64,000 nt of DNA, from positions 11,668,881 through 11,732,880 of the forward strand of contig NC_089223.1 of the NCBI RefSeq assembly GCF_963924675.1, given 5' to 3'. This DNA comes from Phocoena phocoena. Its lineage: Eukaryota > Chordata > Mammalia > Artiodactyla > Phocoenidae. This document shows positions 1 through 10,682 of the stretch, piece after piece (positions within the stretch are counted from its first letter, which is position 1; each line of letters starts with the position of its first letter). Below the pieces are notes generated by a model, which saw nothing but the letters and a program-made list of their open reading frames with translations, searched no databases and was not told where the DNA came from. Made by a program: the position numbers and the translations under genes.

Positions 1-479
1 CTTACCCTTCTTTCCTATTGATTTCTCCAAAAATCATTTCATTTTACTCACAGAAAATGTTTATTTTATTGTATGTATAAAATGTAAGTTAATATCAAAA
101 ATTAAAATGTAACTTACCTTAAGGTGCGATTGTTAGAGATACTTGAGAAAAACTTAGTAAATTTCTATTGGATTAGAAAAAAACATTCTACTTTTTATTA
201 TAAATTTAAAATAATAAATATGTGAGTGAGTGAGTGTGTGTGTGTATATGTGTGCATCTTAATCAGCGTCCTCTTTGGAACGAAGTCAATGTTGAAGATT
301 AGGTTACATTTGGATGCCTCTATCAAGTGACACAAGCCAAGTTTTTTGGCCAAAATATGTTGCCTTCATTATCTTTCATTTTCATATGATCTTTATATGT
401 AAATAACGTTTTGACTGTAAATGGATAAATCCTATATTTCCTTGTTATACTCTATGTCAGTTAGGAAACATATGTTAGT
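1..479. other. AT-rich unique DNA with a short GTGA/GT repeat
   Basis: No coding signal or recognisable interspersed repeat. The only structure is an impure GTGA then GT stretch at about 221-254 running into ATGTGTG. Confidence 0.5.
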
Positions 480-860
480 AACAGAAATTTGGCTGTAAGA
501 GCTTAAATACAGGAGAGTTTATTCTCTTGCATTAAAAAAATCTAGCAGTTAGCAATCCTAAATTGATAAAAGCATCAGGAAACATGGTATCTTATATTCT
601 GCTAAGCCATCATTAGTACATGGCTTCTATCCTCAAGGTTGAAGATGGCCTCGATCTCCAGCTATGACATCCTCTTTTTGAACAGGAGATAAGCACTGGG
701 AAAAGGCCAAAAGGGCATCTGCCAGATACCTTCTCTCTCTTAATAAGCTCTTTAATAAGCATCATAATAACATCTACTTTTATCTCACTGGCCACTCCTA
801 GTGTGAAGGGAAGCTTGAAATGTAGTCTTTTTGGTGGAGACCTTGTCATCTTTAATGAAA
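480..860. repeat. Ancient interspersed repeat, family not named
   Basis: The stretch carrying CCTCAAGGTTGAAGATGGC, then CTCCAGCTATGACATCCTC and ending near GGAAGCTTGAAATGTAGTC, matches a repeat seen many times in mammalian genomes with the wording 'CATCCTCAAGGTCACC...CAAGATGGC...'. It is decayed and I cannot assign the family from memory. The small reading frames crossing it (613-849 minus, 803-991 plus) are chance products and do not resemble any protein. Confidence 0.4.
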
Positions 861-2718
861 TCAGGTCTTTGTTACTATGTAGAAGAAAGTACGTATTACC
901 TAGTCAGCCATCAGTCTTTGCCAATGTATGCTTTATTATTATTTTGCTTCTCTTTAGCTATTTTCAACTTGTTAAGGAGACATGTTCATAAGGTCTATGG
1001 TATAATTAAGGTGTTTTAATCTTTGGTTACATACTGTACTCTTAACGCTAACATTTATTATTGAGCACGCTTGGCACTTGTCTCAAGAAAATTAATGGAA
1101 AAAATGAAAAATATTCCATTTTATTTCTGAAAAAGGTCATGTAAATCTGAGGGTGATACATAGAATCTTTACATATAAATCAGTGAATATAATACATAAA
1201 TTCTTGTTTTCATATGTGTAAAATCTAGAACACACAACAATTTAGAAAGTGATTATCATTTGAAGAAATAGTGGTAAAAGTCATTGGTGTATGATTGGCC
1301 ATAGGGTCAGATTATTTTTTCTGCAGTTAACATTAATCATTATTTTTTTTAGGAGCTTAATTGAATGTTGTACAAAGGATGTATTGTAGTAATTAATTTT
1401 CTTTAAATACAGTTTTCAAATGGACTATGTATAACTTTATCACATATGACAATTTAAACATATCTAAAAAAAATCTTAGGTTCCTTCTCAAATGATTTTT
1501 TTTTTCTCACAGTTATCTGATGTTCAGAGTTGCAAAAGAGTATCCATTTGCAGTGCATGATTTTTGTTCTATGAAGAATACAATTTTGAGTCTTAAGTTA
1601 CAAAAGCAAAAGGAAAAGGGGATGGAGGAGGCAATGTTTTGAGTGAGGCAGAGATATTTTCATGCTGAAGACCCTTTCACTAAGTCTTAGCCCTTAGTGT
1701 TTCAGTCCTAAATAAAAAAAGGTTGAATATGGGCTTCTTTCAGATAAGTAACACTGGCAAGGTTTATGCCCATCCAAGGTCTGTTAAACCCTCTGTTCAA
1801 GGTGGTGAATATTCTATGTGTATTTCTCATTCTGCAGTTAGGCTGTTCATGCATGATAATAGAAAGCTAAAGGGATTAAGACTCCTTTTTATGCCTTCTG
1901 ATCCTATATTATTGTGTGTCTACCCATCCGTATATTTCATTAAACATTATTCTTTTCTAAGGGCATTGGCAAATGACTAGTATAACTTTTTGTAAGTTTT
2001 TTTTTTTTGGCATAAACAACAGGAACAAAAATCTTTTACCATGACTATTACACTAATCTAGTAATTTATACTTTCTCAAATAAACAGGTAGACATAATTA
2101 GTTGAAGTTATCAAATATATATTTGAAATCGATATTGATATAATTTTATAGTTATTTCTCATGCTGTTTAAATATAATTATCTTAAATTTCAAAGTGATG
2201 AAAATCTTCAAAGTGATTGAAATTCACATTAAAATTTTCAGCACAACATTGTAAAATAAATGACGTTGTAAATTTTTTCTGTATCATGATTTTCTAAATG
2301 CACAATTATCTTTCTGCACTCTTATTTTTCAGAATATTTGAAACCAATTTTTCATGTATTTTTCACTGTTTACAGTTTTACTATTGGGCTTTTGTTCTTC
2401 AAACATAACTTCTACATTTGTCAATAGTATATTAGGATATTTGGATATGTTCTATATATTGATCTAAATGCGTTATACATATTTTTTCGTATTACAATTT
2501 CATATATGCTACAAGGGCATATGTAAAATTCATTGAGCCATATACTTAAGATATGTACCTTTTATAGTTGTATATATGAATAAAATTTTAAGGTACATAG
2601 AGAAGTTATTTTTTTGTATCATGTGATAAAATTATCTCATAAAATGAATGATATATTATTATTGCTAATTTTTAATTTTAAGTATAAGGACTTTTATGTA
2701 TTTAATTTTGGTATTCTT
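861..2718. other. No recognised feature
   Basis: AT-rich unique sequence with homopolymer runs, such as the T run at about 1998-2009. The 85-residue frame at 1723-1980 has no recognisable domain, coding context or splice pattern, so it is not called as a gene. Confidence 0.5.
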
Positions 2719-2775
2719 AATGCCTAGTACAGTATAGAAGCTTCATAAATGTTTACTGATTGAACGAATGAAGAA
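2719..2775 (+). repeat. L2 3' end fragment
   Basis: The text 'tgcctagtacagtatag...ttcataaatgtttactgattgaacgaatga' follows the end of the L2 consensus: 'gcctagcacagtgcctggcacatag' then 'ctcaataaatgtttgttgaatgaatga'. Only the last 55 bases or so are visible. Confidence 0.5.
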
Positions 2776-3731
2776 TCCATTGTAACAGAAAAGTTGTACT
2801 TTTCATTATTATCGGTTTACAGATCTATATATGACAATGGATCATGTTCAGACATGATTATTGTCCTCAGAGGGCTTACAATTATACTATATTATTTGTG
2901 TAAAGCTCTTATTTTTTTCTTAGTAAATATTTTCGTTAGGAATTTGGGGTTTATTGATACTCAGATCACTCTCCTAATTTTTGTTAGAATGTTACTTTTG
3001 AAATAATATTTTTGCAAATTCTCATTCGCTTAGGGTCTTTATTCTCTTATTATGATAAATTTAAATCTGAAAAGCCTTTGTGCTTTGAATGATAATTTTA
3101 CAAAATCAAGACTATGGAAAACACCTATTTATGTATTATCTATATTTTTATCTCATTTATTTTCATAAATAAGTACTCAACATCTGTTTTCACATATTAC
3201 CTCATCTATAAAATTACCATCTGAGATTCAAAAATAGGCTTCACAAATTCCCTTATTATTGTGTATACATGTTACTGTTAGTAGAACCCCTAACAATTTT
3301 ATTCAAAGTTTATTTTCTTTTCAATAATAATTTGAAGATGTTTAATAACTTGGTTATTAAGCCTATGTGATTAGATAGCATAATCTTGAGGTAGACCTGG
3401 AAATGCATGTGGAAAGACACAGTTACAAACTAGAGAGGGAAGTATACATCATATATGATGAAGGGGAAAAAGGAAAAATGAGAAAGTTGGTGACCTGGAG
3501 GGTTGAAAGTAGGATTGCTTAGGATGAGGAATTGGTTTTGTGGAGAGATTCAGGTCTTCATCTTCAAAGAGAATGTGGATTAGTGCTAAAAGAAGTGATA
3601 GAGAGTGGGGCTGCTTAATTTCATGGAGGAGTTTTTCAGCAGAATAGAAAATAAAGGTTTTCCAAGCGTTTTGTAAAGATAAAATGAGATAATTCTCCAA
3701 AGTGTTTTGAAAACTGAAGGTTATATAAATG
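2776..3731. other. No recognised feature
   Basis: AT-rich unique sequence. Small frames at 2794-3006 plus and 3449-3700 minus resemble nothing I know. Confidence 0.45.
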
Positions 3732-3809
3732 TCTCTTTTCCTTTTTCTCCTCCCCCTTTTTCTCCTCCCCCTTCTCCTTATCCCCCTCTCCCTTCCCCTC
3801 CTCCTCCTT
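3732..3809 (+). repeat. Polypyrimidine tract
   Basis: A run of C and T only for 48 bases (3732-3779), one A at 3780, then 29 more pyrimidines (3781-3809), made of CTCC/CCCCCT blocks. The other strand is the matching purine tract. Its length and near purity make it a low-complexity repeat with potential to form triplex (H-DNA) structure. Confidence 0.9.
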
Positions 3810-4046
3810 ACACTTTATTGGTGAGATTTTGAATTAATATAATATCTTGCTTTTAATATATAAGTAGCTTGAGGTATGTTGTGATTGTAAATTTTAATAT
3901 ATTCATGATGACTTTTGCTCATTTTACCGAACTTTTGAATAGTTCCAAAGAAAATGCCATGAAAGCACAATTCGCAATAACTACAGAGTCGGTTTTAAAT
4001 GCTTCTTTTCTAGAATTTGGATTGCCTTAGAAGTATTATTTTAACC

Positions 4047-4104
4047 TTCAAAAATGGCAATTTTACGTGATTCTATTCAAAAATGGCCATTTTACGTGAT
4101 TCTG
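4047..4104 (+). repeat. 29-bp tandem duplication
   Basis: Two adjacent units of 29 bases, 4047-4075 and 4076-4104, share TTTTACGTGATTCT and AAAAATGGC. They differ at two positions: A versus C after AAAAATGGC, and the last base. The 62-residue frame at 4054-4242 spans this repeat and is not a gene. Confidence 0.9.
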
Positions 4105-5573
4105 TCTTACAGATCACTCTTAGCAGTTTTGCAAGCATGGGTTTGTCAGACTATCTCAAAATGCTATCAAAGCGCTAACAAGCAAGTGAAAAAGAGAATT
4201 CTGTATTGTTTCCTTACTAGGTATTTTTATTTAAAAATTTGAACAAGATGACCTATAGACTTGAAAGCCAACTAGTAACAGTCTCTGAATATTGAGGTGA
4301 ATCATTTCAAAGATTAAGAATAGGAAATACATTGTTTTCATTTAGATGTTTTGACTTCATTTAAAATATTTATTTATGTAATTCCATGTTGTTAAATTAA
4401 AAAATCTGCAACTTCAACTTTCCTTCCTCCTGTTTGTAATGGTATTGGTAATAGGGGGAAAAAATGTTTGTTTCACCACCAAATTAACGTTTTCCCTCAT
4501 GTTTCTTAATATTAACAAACAACTATCTGGACTTTACCCAGAGTATGACCTTTATTTGATGTGATTTTTTTATGATATCAATTTGTACATCGATATCACA
4601 TTTCAACAAACTGAATTTAATTCTGTGGATTTGGATAATAATATGTTTCTAAGATATTCATTTAATTATCTTCAGTTCTATCACTATATTATATGTAAAT
4701 GTATAGTCTCAAGACATTTTTAAAAGCTTATTTTCAAACTGATATGAAATTCCAACTTGGTTAAACATTTTAAAATGCACGTCCATATATGATTATTATT
4801 TACAACTACATAGGTGACTATCTTTTAAATGTAATGCATTTTAATACGAATGGCATGTCATCTAGTCAGGCAAGTAACATTCATGAATTTATCCTTTTAT
4901 TTTTAAAGATTTTAATAAAATTAAGTATATATGTATAAAATTCTGAGATTAACACATTTTTGAATTGATAATGTTATATAATATTTATCATTAAAAATAT
5001 AAAATGGGACAGTAATGTGAAATATTTGAAATATCTTAGGAAAGTCACACCTTAGTATTTGTTAATAGTCTGACATTACTTAAAAAGTAAGAATTGTGAT
5101 ATATTTGGGCAACTAGAAGTTATGTCTGGAATTCCTTTTACTAATTCAAGTTACTATTGATCCAAATGCAGTGGGAAATAGCAAACCAGGTGCCAGATAT
5201 GATCCATGTGAAAGCATTTTCCCCTGGAGAAATATTTTTCTCTCTTCAAGGGTAGCAGTAAAGATCTTGATCTGGTGGTCTGAGCTATGTCATCTTTTTT
5301 TAAGATAGTTTAAAAGTCATTTGCTTTGCTACGAAAGTGAATTATGTGGTGTTAAGTACTGCAGTAGCACTATTAAACATTATGTCATCAATCTTCTTAA
5401 GATGCGGAAAGGTCAGTGTCCAAAAGGCCATTTTTTAATTCCCATTTTAACTCCAAGCTGAAGGCAGTTTTCACTGTCTTCCTTTTTTTCTACAACTGAT
5501 ATAATCCAGCAAAGAATAAAAGCCTCCCAGCACTACTCAGGCATATTCAGCCAAAATCCAAACATTATGGAGA
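4105..5573. other. No recognised feature
   Basis: AT-rich unique sequence without coding signal, RNA gene or recognisable mobile element. Confidence 0.5.
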
Positions 5574-5852
5574 TTGTCTTTAAAATATAGACAGAGATTC
5601 TTTATGTTTTTAATTTTTTTAAGATCCACCTTGATTTTCTTCTTCTTCTTTTTTTAAGTTTTTTTTTATTGGAGTATAGTTGCTTTACAATGTTGTGTTA
5701 GCTTCTACTGCACAGCAAAATGAATCAGCCATACATATACATATATCCCCTCCCTTTTGGATTTCCCTCACATTTAGGACACCACAGTACATTATGTAGA
5801 GTTCCCCATGCTATACAGTATGTTTCCATCAGTTTGTCTTTAAAATATCGAC
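5574..5852 (-). mobile_element. 5'-truncated L1 3' end, antisense, with flanking direct repeats
   Basis: The block from about 5650 to 5833 is the reverse complement of the Cetartiodactyl L1 3' UTR: TTTATTGGAGTATAGTTGC, then CATACATATACATATATCCC, then CCATGCTATACAGTATG. Only about 180 bp of element remain. A 19-bp direct repeat at 5574-5592 and 5834-5852 (TTGTCTTTAAAATATAGAC, one mismatch) looks like the TSD. Between the left repeat and the poly(T) there are about 55 bp of T-rich sequence that do not belong to the L1 end, with a second T run near 5613-5620. This could be a short 3' transduction or a heterogeneous tail. The right repeat abuts the truncation point directly. Confidence 0.8.
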
Positions 5853-6317
5853 AAGCAGATGGAGCTGTCTCCAAAGTTGAATAGTAATATTAGCATAAGG
5901 TAGCTAAGATGCAGCCCCAATATTAAAATTTCCTGGAATTCTTTGGATTTGTAATTAGCAGAAATATATTGTGAAGTTGCTTGTTCAAAATAATCTCTCT
6001 AATGTAATTTTAGGAATAAACATAATATTGAATTTTGTATTCTCTTATAGAAATTATAATTTTTGTTTGTTTGCCCAGATACCTTTTGGGAGAATTGAGG
6101 AGGAGAAAAATAGATAGAAGAAAGAATTTATTTTAGTTCTAAGTCAGTCAGTATTCCAACCAACCGAAAAATAAATTTTCTGCTTTGAGTACTACCTTTA
6201 AAAATAGACTATATTTAAAGACATCCTGGTAGAATTGACCTTTTTTCTTCCTATATTGCTTTAATCAGTTAAAGAAACCATGTCACAAAAGGGATATTCC
6301 TGGGGTTTGGTATTTTC

Positions 6318-6319
<2 letters not shown>
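5853..6319. other. No recognised feature
   Basis: Unique AT-rich DNA between the L1 fragment and the TG microsatellite. Confidence 0.45.
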
Positions 6320-6359
<40 letters not shown>

Positions 6360-6366
6360 TGTGTGT
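6320..6366 (+). repeat. (TG)n microsatellite
   Basis: A pure TG run to 6357, an interrupting A, then a few more TG units. On the opposite strand it creates the repeated Thr-His stretch of a 67-residue frame (6269-6472), which is an artefact. Confidence 0.95.
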
Positions 6367-7441
6367 CTGAGCTTTTCCAATTCTTTTTTTCATGTTTGAT
6401 ATAATCCTCTGGTTGAATTTTTTTTTTTTTGAAAAATACTGTCAAACTTACAAAGTAAGAGACAAGAAACAATAGTTAGCATAGATTGTTGAATACCTTT
6501 TATGTACTTTAGTTTTTTTAAAAAACCTGTTTCTAAAAACTCTAAATTGTAAATTGACATTTTAATACCTGATCATAGAAGCATTTCTTGTTTTGAAAAT
6601 GACAGGACTGGAACATATGATTTAAATATAGCATTAAGGATGTCAGAACTGGCAATGCCTTGCTAAAAATTTTAAGATATTTAACAAATGCAAAAGTGTT
6701 TAAAGAAAAGGGGTAGGTGATGGTGAAATCTAAGAAGTAAAAAAGCAGACAACTCTATACAAGCCATATTAATCTATTCACTGTCCTGAAGCTTATTTCT
6801 TTCTCTTAAATTCATGATATTATCCCTGCTTAAACTTCCTGTCTTTTATCTAAATATCTATGGACTTCTTGTCTCTTACATATGCCTTCCCTGCTTAAGC
6901 CAGCTATTGACCTGGATCTCAGTTTTAATGTAGATAATAAATAACATTATAGATCTTCCTCTTTTTAGGTTGGACAGCTGTAGGTAAGAGGAATTTAGAG
7001 ACCTATACATTTATAATATATGCTTTGAAAATGAGAGGGTTTGAACAATATTTTGTTCTGAGTTCATATGTTTATCTTAAATATCTATCACCCAAGGTAT
7101 TTATAAACTCCATATGTTATATTAATTTTATGTTCTTTTTAGTCCCTAGACTAGGGATGTAACCATTGCAAGCACTCAAGGATATTTAAATAAATGGGAA
7201 GAAAGGCATGGCATAAATAAGATTAAATTCAAATACTGAGAACCCCTGTCCTATGCAAAAAGGGCAAGATACAGTGACGGTAAGGCATCAATATATAAAC
7301 GTAAAAATGAAGGTAGATTTTAGGCTGCTGACACTGTTAAAAGACATTATTTAAGGGTTTGAATTGGAAAAAGAAAAAGAAAAGAAAAGCTGTCATTTGG
7401 TGTTAGTAATCATTATTACATACTTTAAGTGACTAGAGATT
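6367..7441. other. No recognised feature
   Basis: Unique AT-rich DNA with no coding signal and no repeat that I recognise. Confidence 0.45.
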
Positions 7442-7497
7442 CTCTAGTTTTGATATTTTGATACTCTCTAGTTTTGATATTCTCTATTTTGATATTT
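7442..7497 (+). repeat. Short imperfect tandem repeat
   Basis: CTCTAGTTTTGATATT occurs at 7442-7457 and 7466-7481, and a shortened copy, CTCTATTTTGATATT, starts at 7482. The spacings of 24 and 16 bases show an irregular local duplication. Confidence 0.8.
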
Positions 7498-8194
7498 CAA
7501 CATAGATATTTTGATTTCAGACATATCATATATATGTGAAAATAAGTCATAATTTTTAGATCTTGCCTAATAACTACGGTGATTTAATTTTATGCAGCAT
7601 TCACTGACAATTGTGCCTGATGAGCTATTAAAAATGTATAAATCAAACAGGCTTATATTTAGAAGTACTGAAAAAAATGACAGGGCAAACATGTTAACAT
7701 TGCAAATATGGCTCTAGGATTGAATACTGTTGGTATTAAATTCAATCAGGATTTCCCTTTGTGATATCTTCCTAGTATTAATACGAATATGCAGGACTTA
7801 AAGGGACCGCTGCCAGGAACATGGGATTAAGTTGCATATATACACTCCCTAAGAGACCCTTAGAGATGATTTTCAAGAACAAAGGATTACCTTTGAAAGA
7901 TTGGTTAGTGTCCATTGAACTTTCCCTCTCAAAATTTACATTCATCAGAAAGAACTTTCTGGGAAGTCTCTCTTCCTTAATAAATCCAGATTCATCACTT
8001 TATATAATGTTGTAGTACTCACAGTTGAATTGTTAATTAGTATGTGGGAATACTGTTCCCACCCAATAGATAGGACTGCAAACTAGATGTTCTCCTTTTT
8101 TGTACTTGGTCTACAACTAGGATATAGGGTTACCAAGTCAGCAAGGAATATGCACTTTGTATGCAACTTGCATGACCATGAATTAACTGATAGT

Positions 8195-8261
8195 AAACAA
8201 TAATTTACGTGCACCCAGCTAACTCAGTTGGTAGAGCATGAGACTCTTAAACAACAATTTA
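8195..8261 (+). pseudogene. tRNA-Lys(CTT) 5'-half retropseudogene with TSD
   Basis: Positions 8211-8248 match the 5' half of tRNA-Lys: the D-arm core CTCAGTTGGTAGAGCATGAG is intact, and the match runs to the anticodon CTT (8246-8248) and stops there. The variable arm, T arm and acceptor 3' strand are absent, so it cannot be a working tRNA. A 13-bp direct repeat with one mismatch, AAACAATAATTTA at 8195-8207 and AAACAACAATTTA at 8249-8261, brackets the 41-bp insert. No poly(A) tail is present. This is the form known as a tailless retropseudogene, in which L1 machinery integrates a processed RNA fragment. A few bases (8208-8213) differ from a normal tRNA-Lys 5' end. An alternative is a decayed tRNA-Lys-derived SINE head, but the paired TSD and the anticodon end-point argue for a tRNA half. 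Confidence 0.75.
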
Positions 8262-8265
8262 TAAG

Positions 8266-8649
8266 TGTTTGTTAGGGTTGTCATAACAAAGTATCACACA
8301 CTGGGAGACTTAACTAACACATTTTTTTCCACATTTTTGAAGGTTTCAAGTCCAAGATCAATGTTATCAGATTTGTTGTCTTCCGAGGCCTCTTTCCATG
8401 GCTTGCAGTTGGCCACCTTCTTGCTGTGGCCTCAAATGTCTTTTTCTATGTGAATGTGCATCCCTAATATCTCTGTGTCCAAATTTCTTTTTCTTAGGAC
8501 ACCAGTTAGATTGGATTAGGATTCACTCTAATGGGCTATTTTAACTTACTTCTTTAAAGACCCTATTTCCAAATACAGTCACATTCTGAGATATTGGAAG
8601 TTGGGGCTTCAACATATGAATTTAGGGGAACACAATTCAGCCTATAACA
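8266..8649 (-). mobile_element. MLT1-type ERVL-MaLR solo LTR
   Basis: The reverse complement follows the MLT1 LTR. It starts TGTTATAGGCTGAATTGTG, contains a decayed block like CATATGTTGAAGTCC, and ends near TTGTTATGACAACCCTAAC. The element is 384 bp, begins TG and ends CA in its own orientation, and has a 5-bp TSD: ATAAG at 8261-8265 and at 8650-8654. Five-bp duplications are usual for ERVL-class LTRs. No internal MaLR sequence is next to it, so it is a solo LTR. Frame 8265-8453 lies inside it and is not a gene. Confidence 0.88.
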
Positions 8650-8784
8650 ATAAGAAAATGTTTCCCAACAGACTAGGTCAAATTCTTCTGTTACATGCTC
8701 TTAAGTGACCTCTAATTCTCTATATAATTAAGTACAATTGTATTTAAACAGTTACACACTTTGGTTCTTAATGCCTATTATGCT

Positions 8785-8876
8785 TAAACAAACATATTTT
8801 TACTGTATCCCTAGCACCTTGTATATACCTTGCACATAGTAAGAGTTCATAAATATTATAGTTGAATGGACAAATT
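8785..8876 (+). repeat. L2 3' end fragment
   Basis: 'tatccctagcacctt' then 'ccttgcacatagtaagag' and 'tcataaatattatagttgaatgga' follow the last 90 bases of L2 with moderate decay. Confidence 0.6.
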
Positions 8877-8924
8877 ATAATTGCTATAATTAATATAACT
8901 TTTATTTGCATTGTATCTTTAACA

Positions 8925-9110
8925 ATACTCTCTCATATGCCATATTATATGATCTTCAAATAAGACTAATTAGGTAATACCAATACCCCATTTATATATA
9001 TAAAGAAAGAAAAATAATATTCAATAATTGAGTAAGTCAGTTAAGGATATCTGTGAATTAGTTATTTGATCCTGAGTCTCTGACCCCTAATACCATATTT
9101 TTCTAAAACA
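8925..9110 (-). repeat. MIR fragment
   Basis: The order 'ctctcatatgcc', 'taataccaatacccc', 'atttatatatataaagaaag' and 'gagtaagtcagttaag', ending near 'cctgagtctctgacccc', follows the reverse complement of MIR. In MIR this part reads 'ccccattttacagatgag', then 'gaggttaagtaac'. Confidence 0.5.
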
Positions 9111-9731
9111 GGATTTAAAAATTCTACAGTTATACTAACTAGGGAACTGGCATAGCAAAGGAAATGTCAGTAAGGAAGACAACAAAAATAACAAAATAAA
9201 TTAACACAAAAATACTTAAAAAGGAAGAAAGAAACAGAGATAACATACCTAGTAAAGCAACCTAAGAAAGCACCTGTGGGATGAGAAATAAAAATAATGG
9301 AGCAAGGAAATAAAGTTATAAATGAATCAATGTTGTGGATGTACACAACATGCTAAAATAATAGTGTATGCAAATGGGAAATACAGTAGCACATGTATCA
9401 ATGAGGAGGGCATATAAGTTGAGGAAGAAGTTTACCTTGCATGGGTATGATTTAGAATTACAACGAAGAATTTTTATATTGCTGCCATTTATAATCTGTT
9501 AGAATTAGTGTCATAATCATTTGATACTTGTAAGCATCCATAAACAAAGTATTAGATGTAATGGGAAGACTGTCACCTTCAGTATGTAACAGTGGAGAAA
9601 AAAGTCTAGAAAGGCATGAAGCCAGATTAGCTGTTTATGGTACACTGGGCTGTCAGCACTTTGACATGATGCTTGAGTCACTCTAGGCCAGATCTAGGCA
9701 CAAATTATTTCCCAGGCGTTTCCCATGTAAT
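9111..9731. other. No recognised feature
   Basis: Unique AT-rich DNA without a coding signal or recognised repeat. Confidence 0.4.
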
Positions 9732-9968
9732 AGCATGATGGTTAAAGTCCTAGGTTGAAGTCTTAAAACACAGAAAAAATGATTTAGATCTGAATAATGG
9801 CCCCACTTTTTATTAACTGAAACTGTGCTTGATTACTTAAATTTTCTTAGCTTTGGTTTCCTCATCTGGAAATATAATGGTAACCACAGTGCCCATCTTG
9901 AATGGTTGTTCATTGGTTAAAATCTATAATGCATATAAAATTCCTAGCTGTCACCTGATTCATTAATT
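9732..9968 (+). repeat. MIR
   Basis: Begins at 'agcatgatggttaaagtcc' (the tRNA-like MIR head) and runs through TTTGGTTTCCTCATCTGG, equivalent to the MIR core 'cagtttcctcatctg', into 'ggtaaccacagtgcccatc' and 'ggttaaaatctataatgc'. Confidence 0.8.
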
Positions 9969-10682
9969 ATTGTTACACAAAAGGGAAAAATAAGCATTAT
10001 TCTTCTAATGCATTACCTATAGCTGTATTACAGTGTTTTTATTTCATGCAACATTGTGTCTTAAAGAAATAATGTGCCACGTCAGTCATAAGAACTGAGC
10101 CCCTGAGAAATGTACACAACACACACTGTTTCATTCAATTATTGGGAGGATTTCCCAACGAATCCTATCTCTGTCAGTCGTTTATCTTGTGGATAACTTC
10201 TGGTCTTGTAACGCATTGTCTTAAAAGTTTAACATATGTTTATAATATTATGCTAAGTTTATTGCATATTAACCATATGGATAACATTTTATTTCTCTGT
10301 GCAAGTAATTGATTTGTACCATAATCTCTGAGCAAAATGTTTCTGCTTCTCTCTTGAATTCTTGAAATCCCACTTCAGTGTAAAAATTGCATATAAATAT
10401 TTAAAACCTATATTTTACCATGTAGATTTTTGTTTTCTTTTAAATCATATATTATGTTTTCATAGCCAAGATTTAAACCTGGGCACTCTGTCTCCATGGT
10501 CAATGCCAAACATGTATACAATGAAAACCATCTTGTCTCTTTTAGTGCTGCATAATACACTGATTTTTATGCAGCCAAATGTGCCAATGTTCTCTTTATA
10601 GTTTCTGTTTTACCCGTCTTGACCCAAGGTTAAAATTCTCCTGTTTTTCTTCTACTCACTTTATAGTTGTGCTTCTTAAAAA
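9969..10682. other. No recognised feature
   Basis: Unique AT-rich DNA. The 79-residue frame at 10362-10601 has no recognisable domain. Confidence 0.4.

Noticed and set aside
8208..8248. Functional tRNA-Lys gene
   Set aside because: The 3' half, including the T arm and acceptor strand, is missing and the sequence is bracketed by a TSD.
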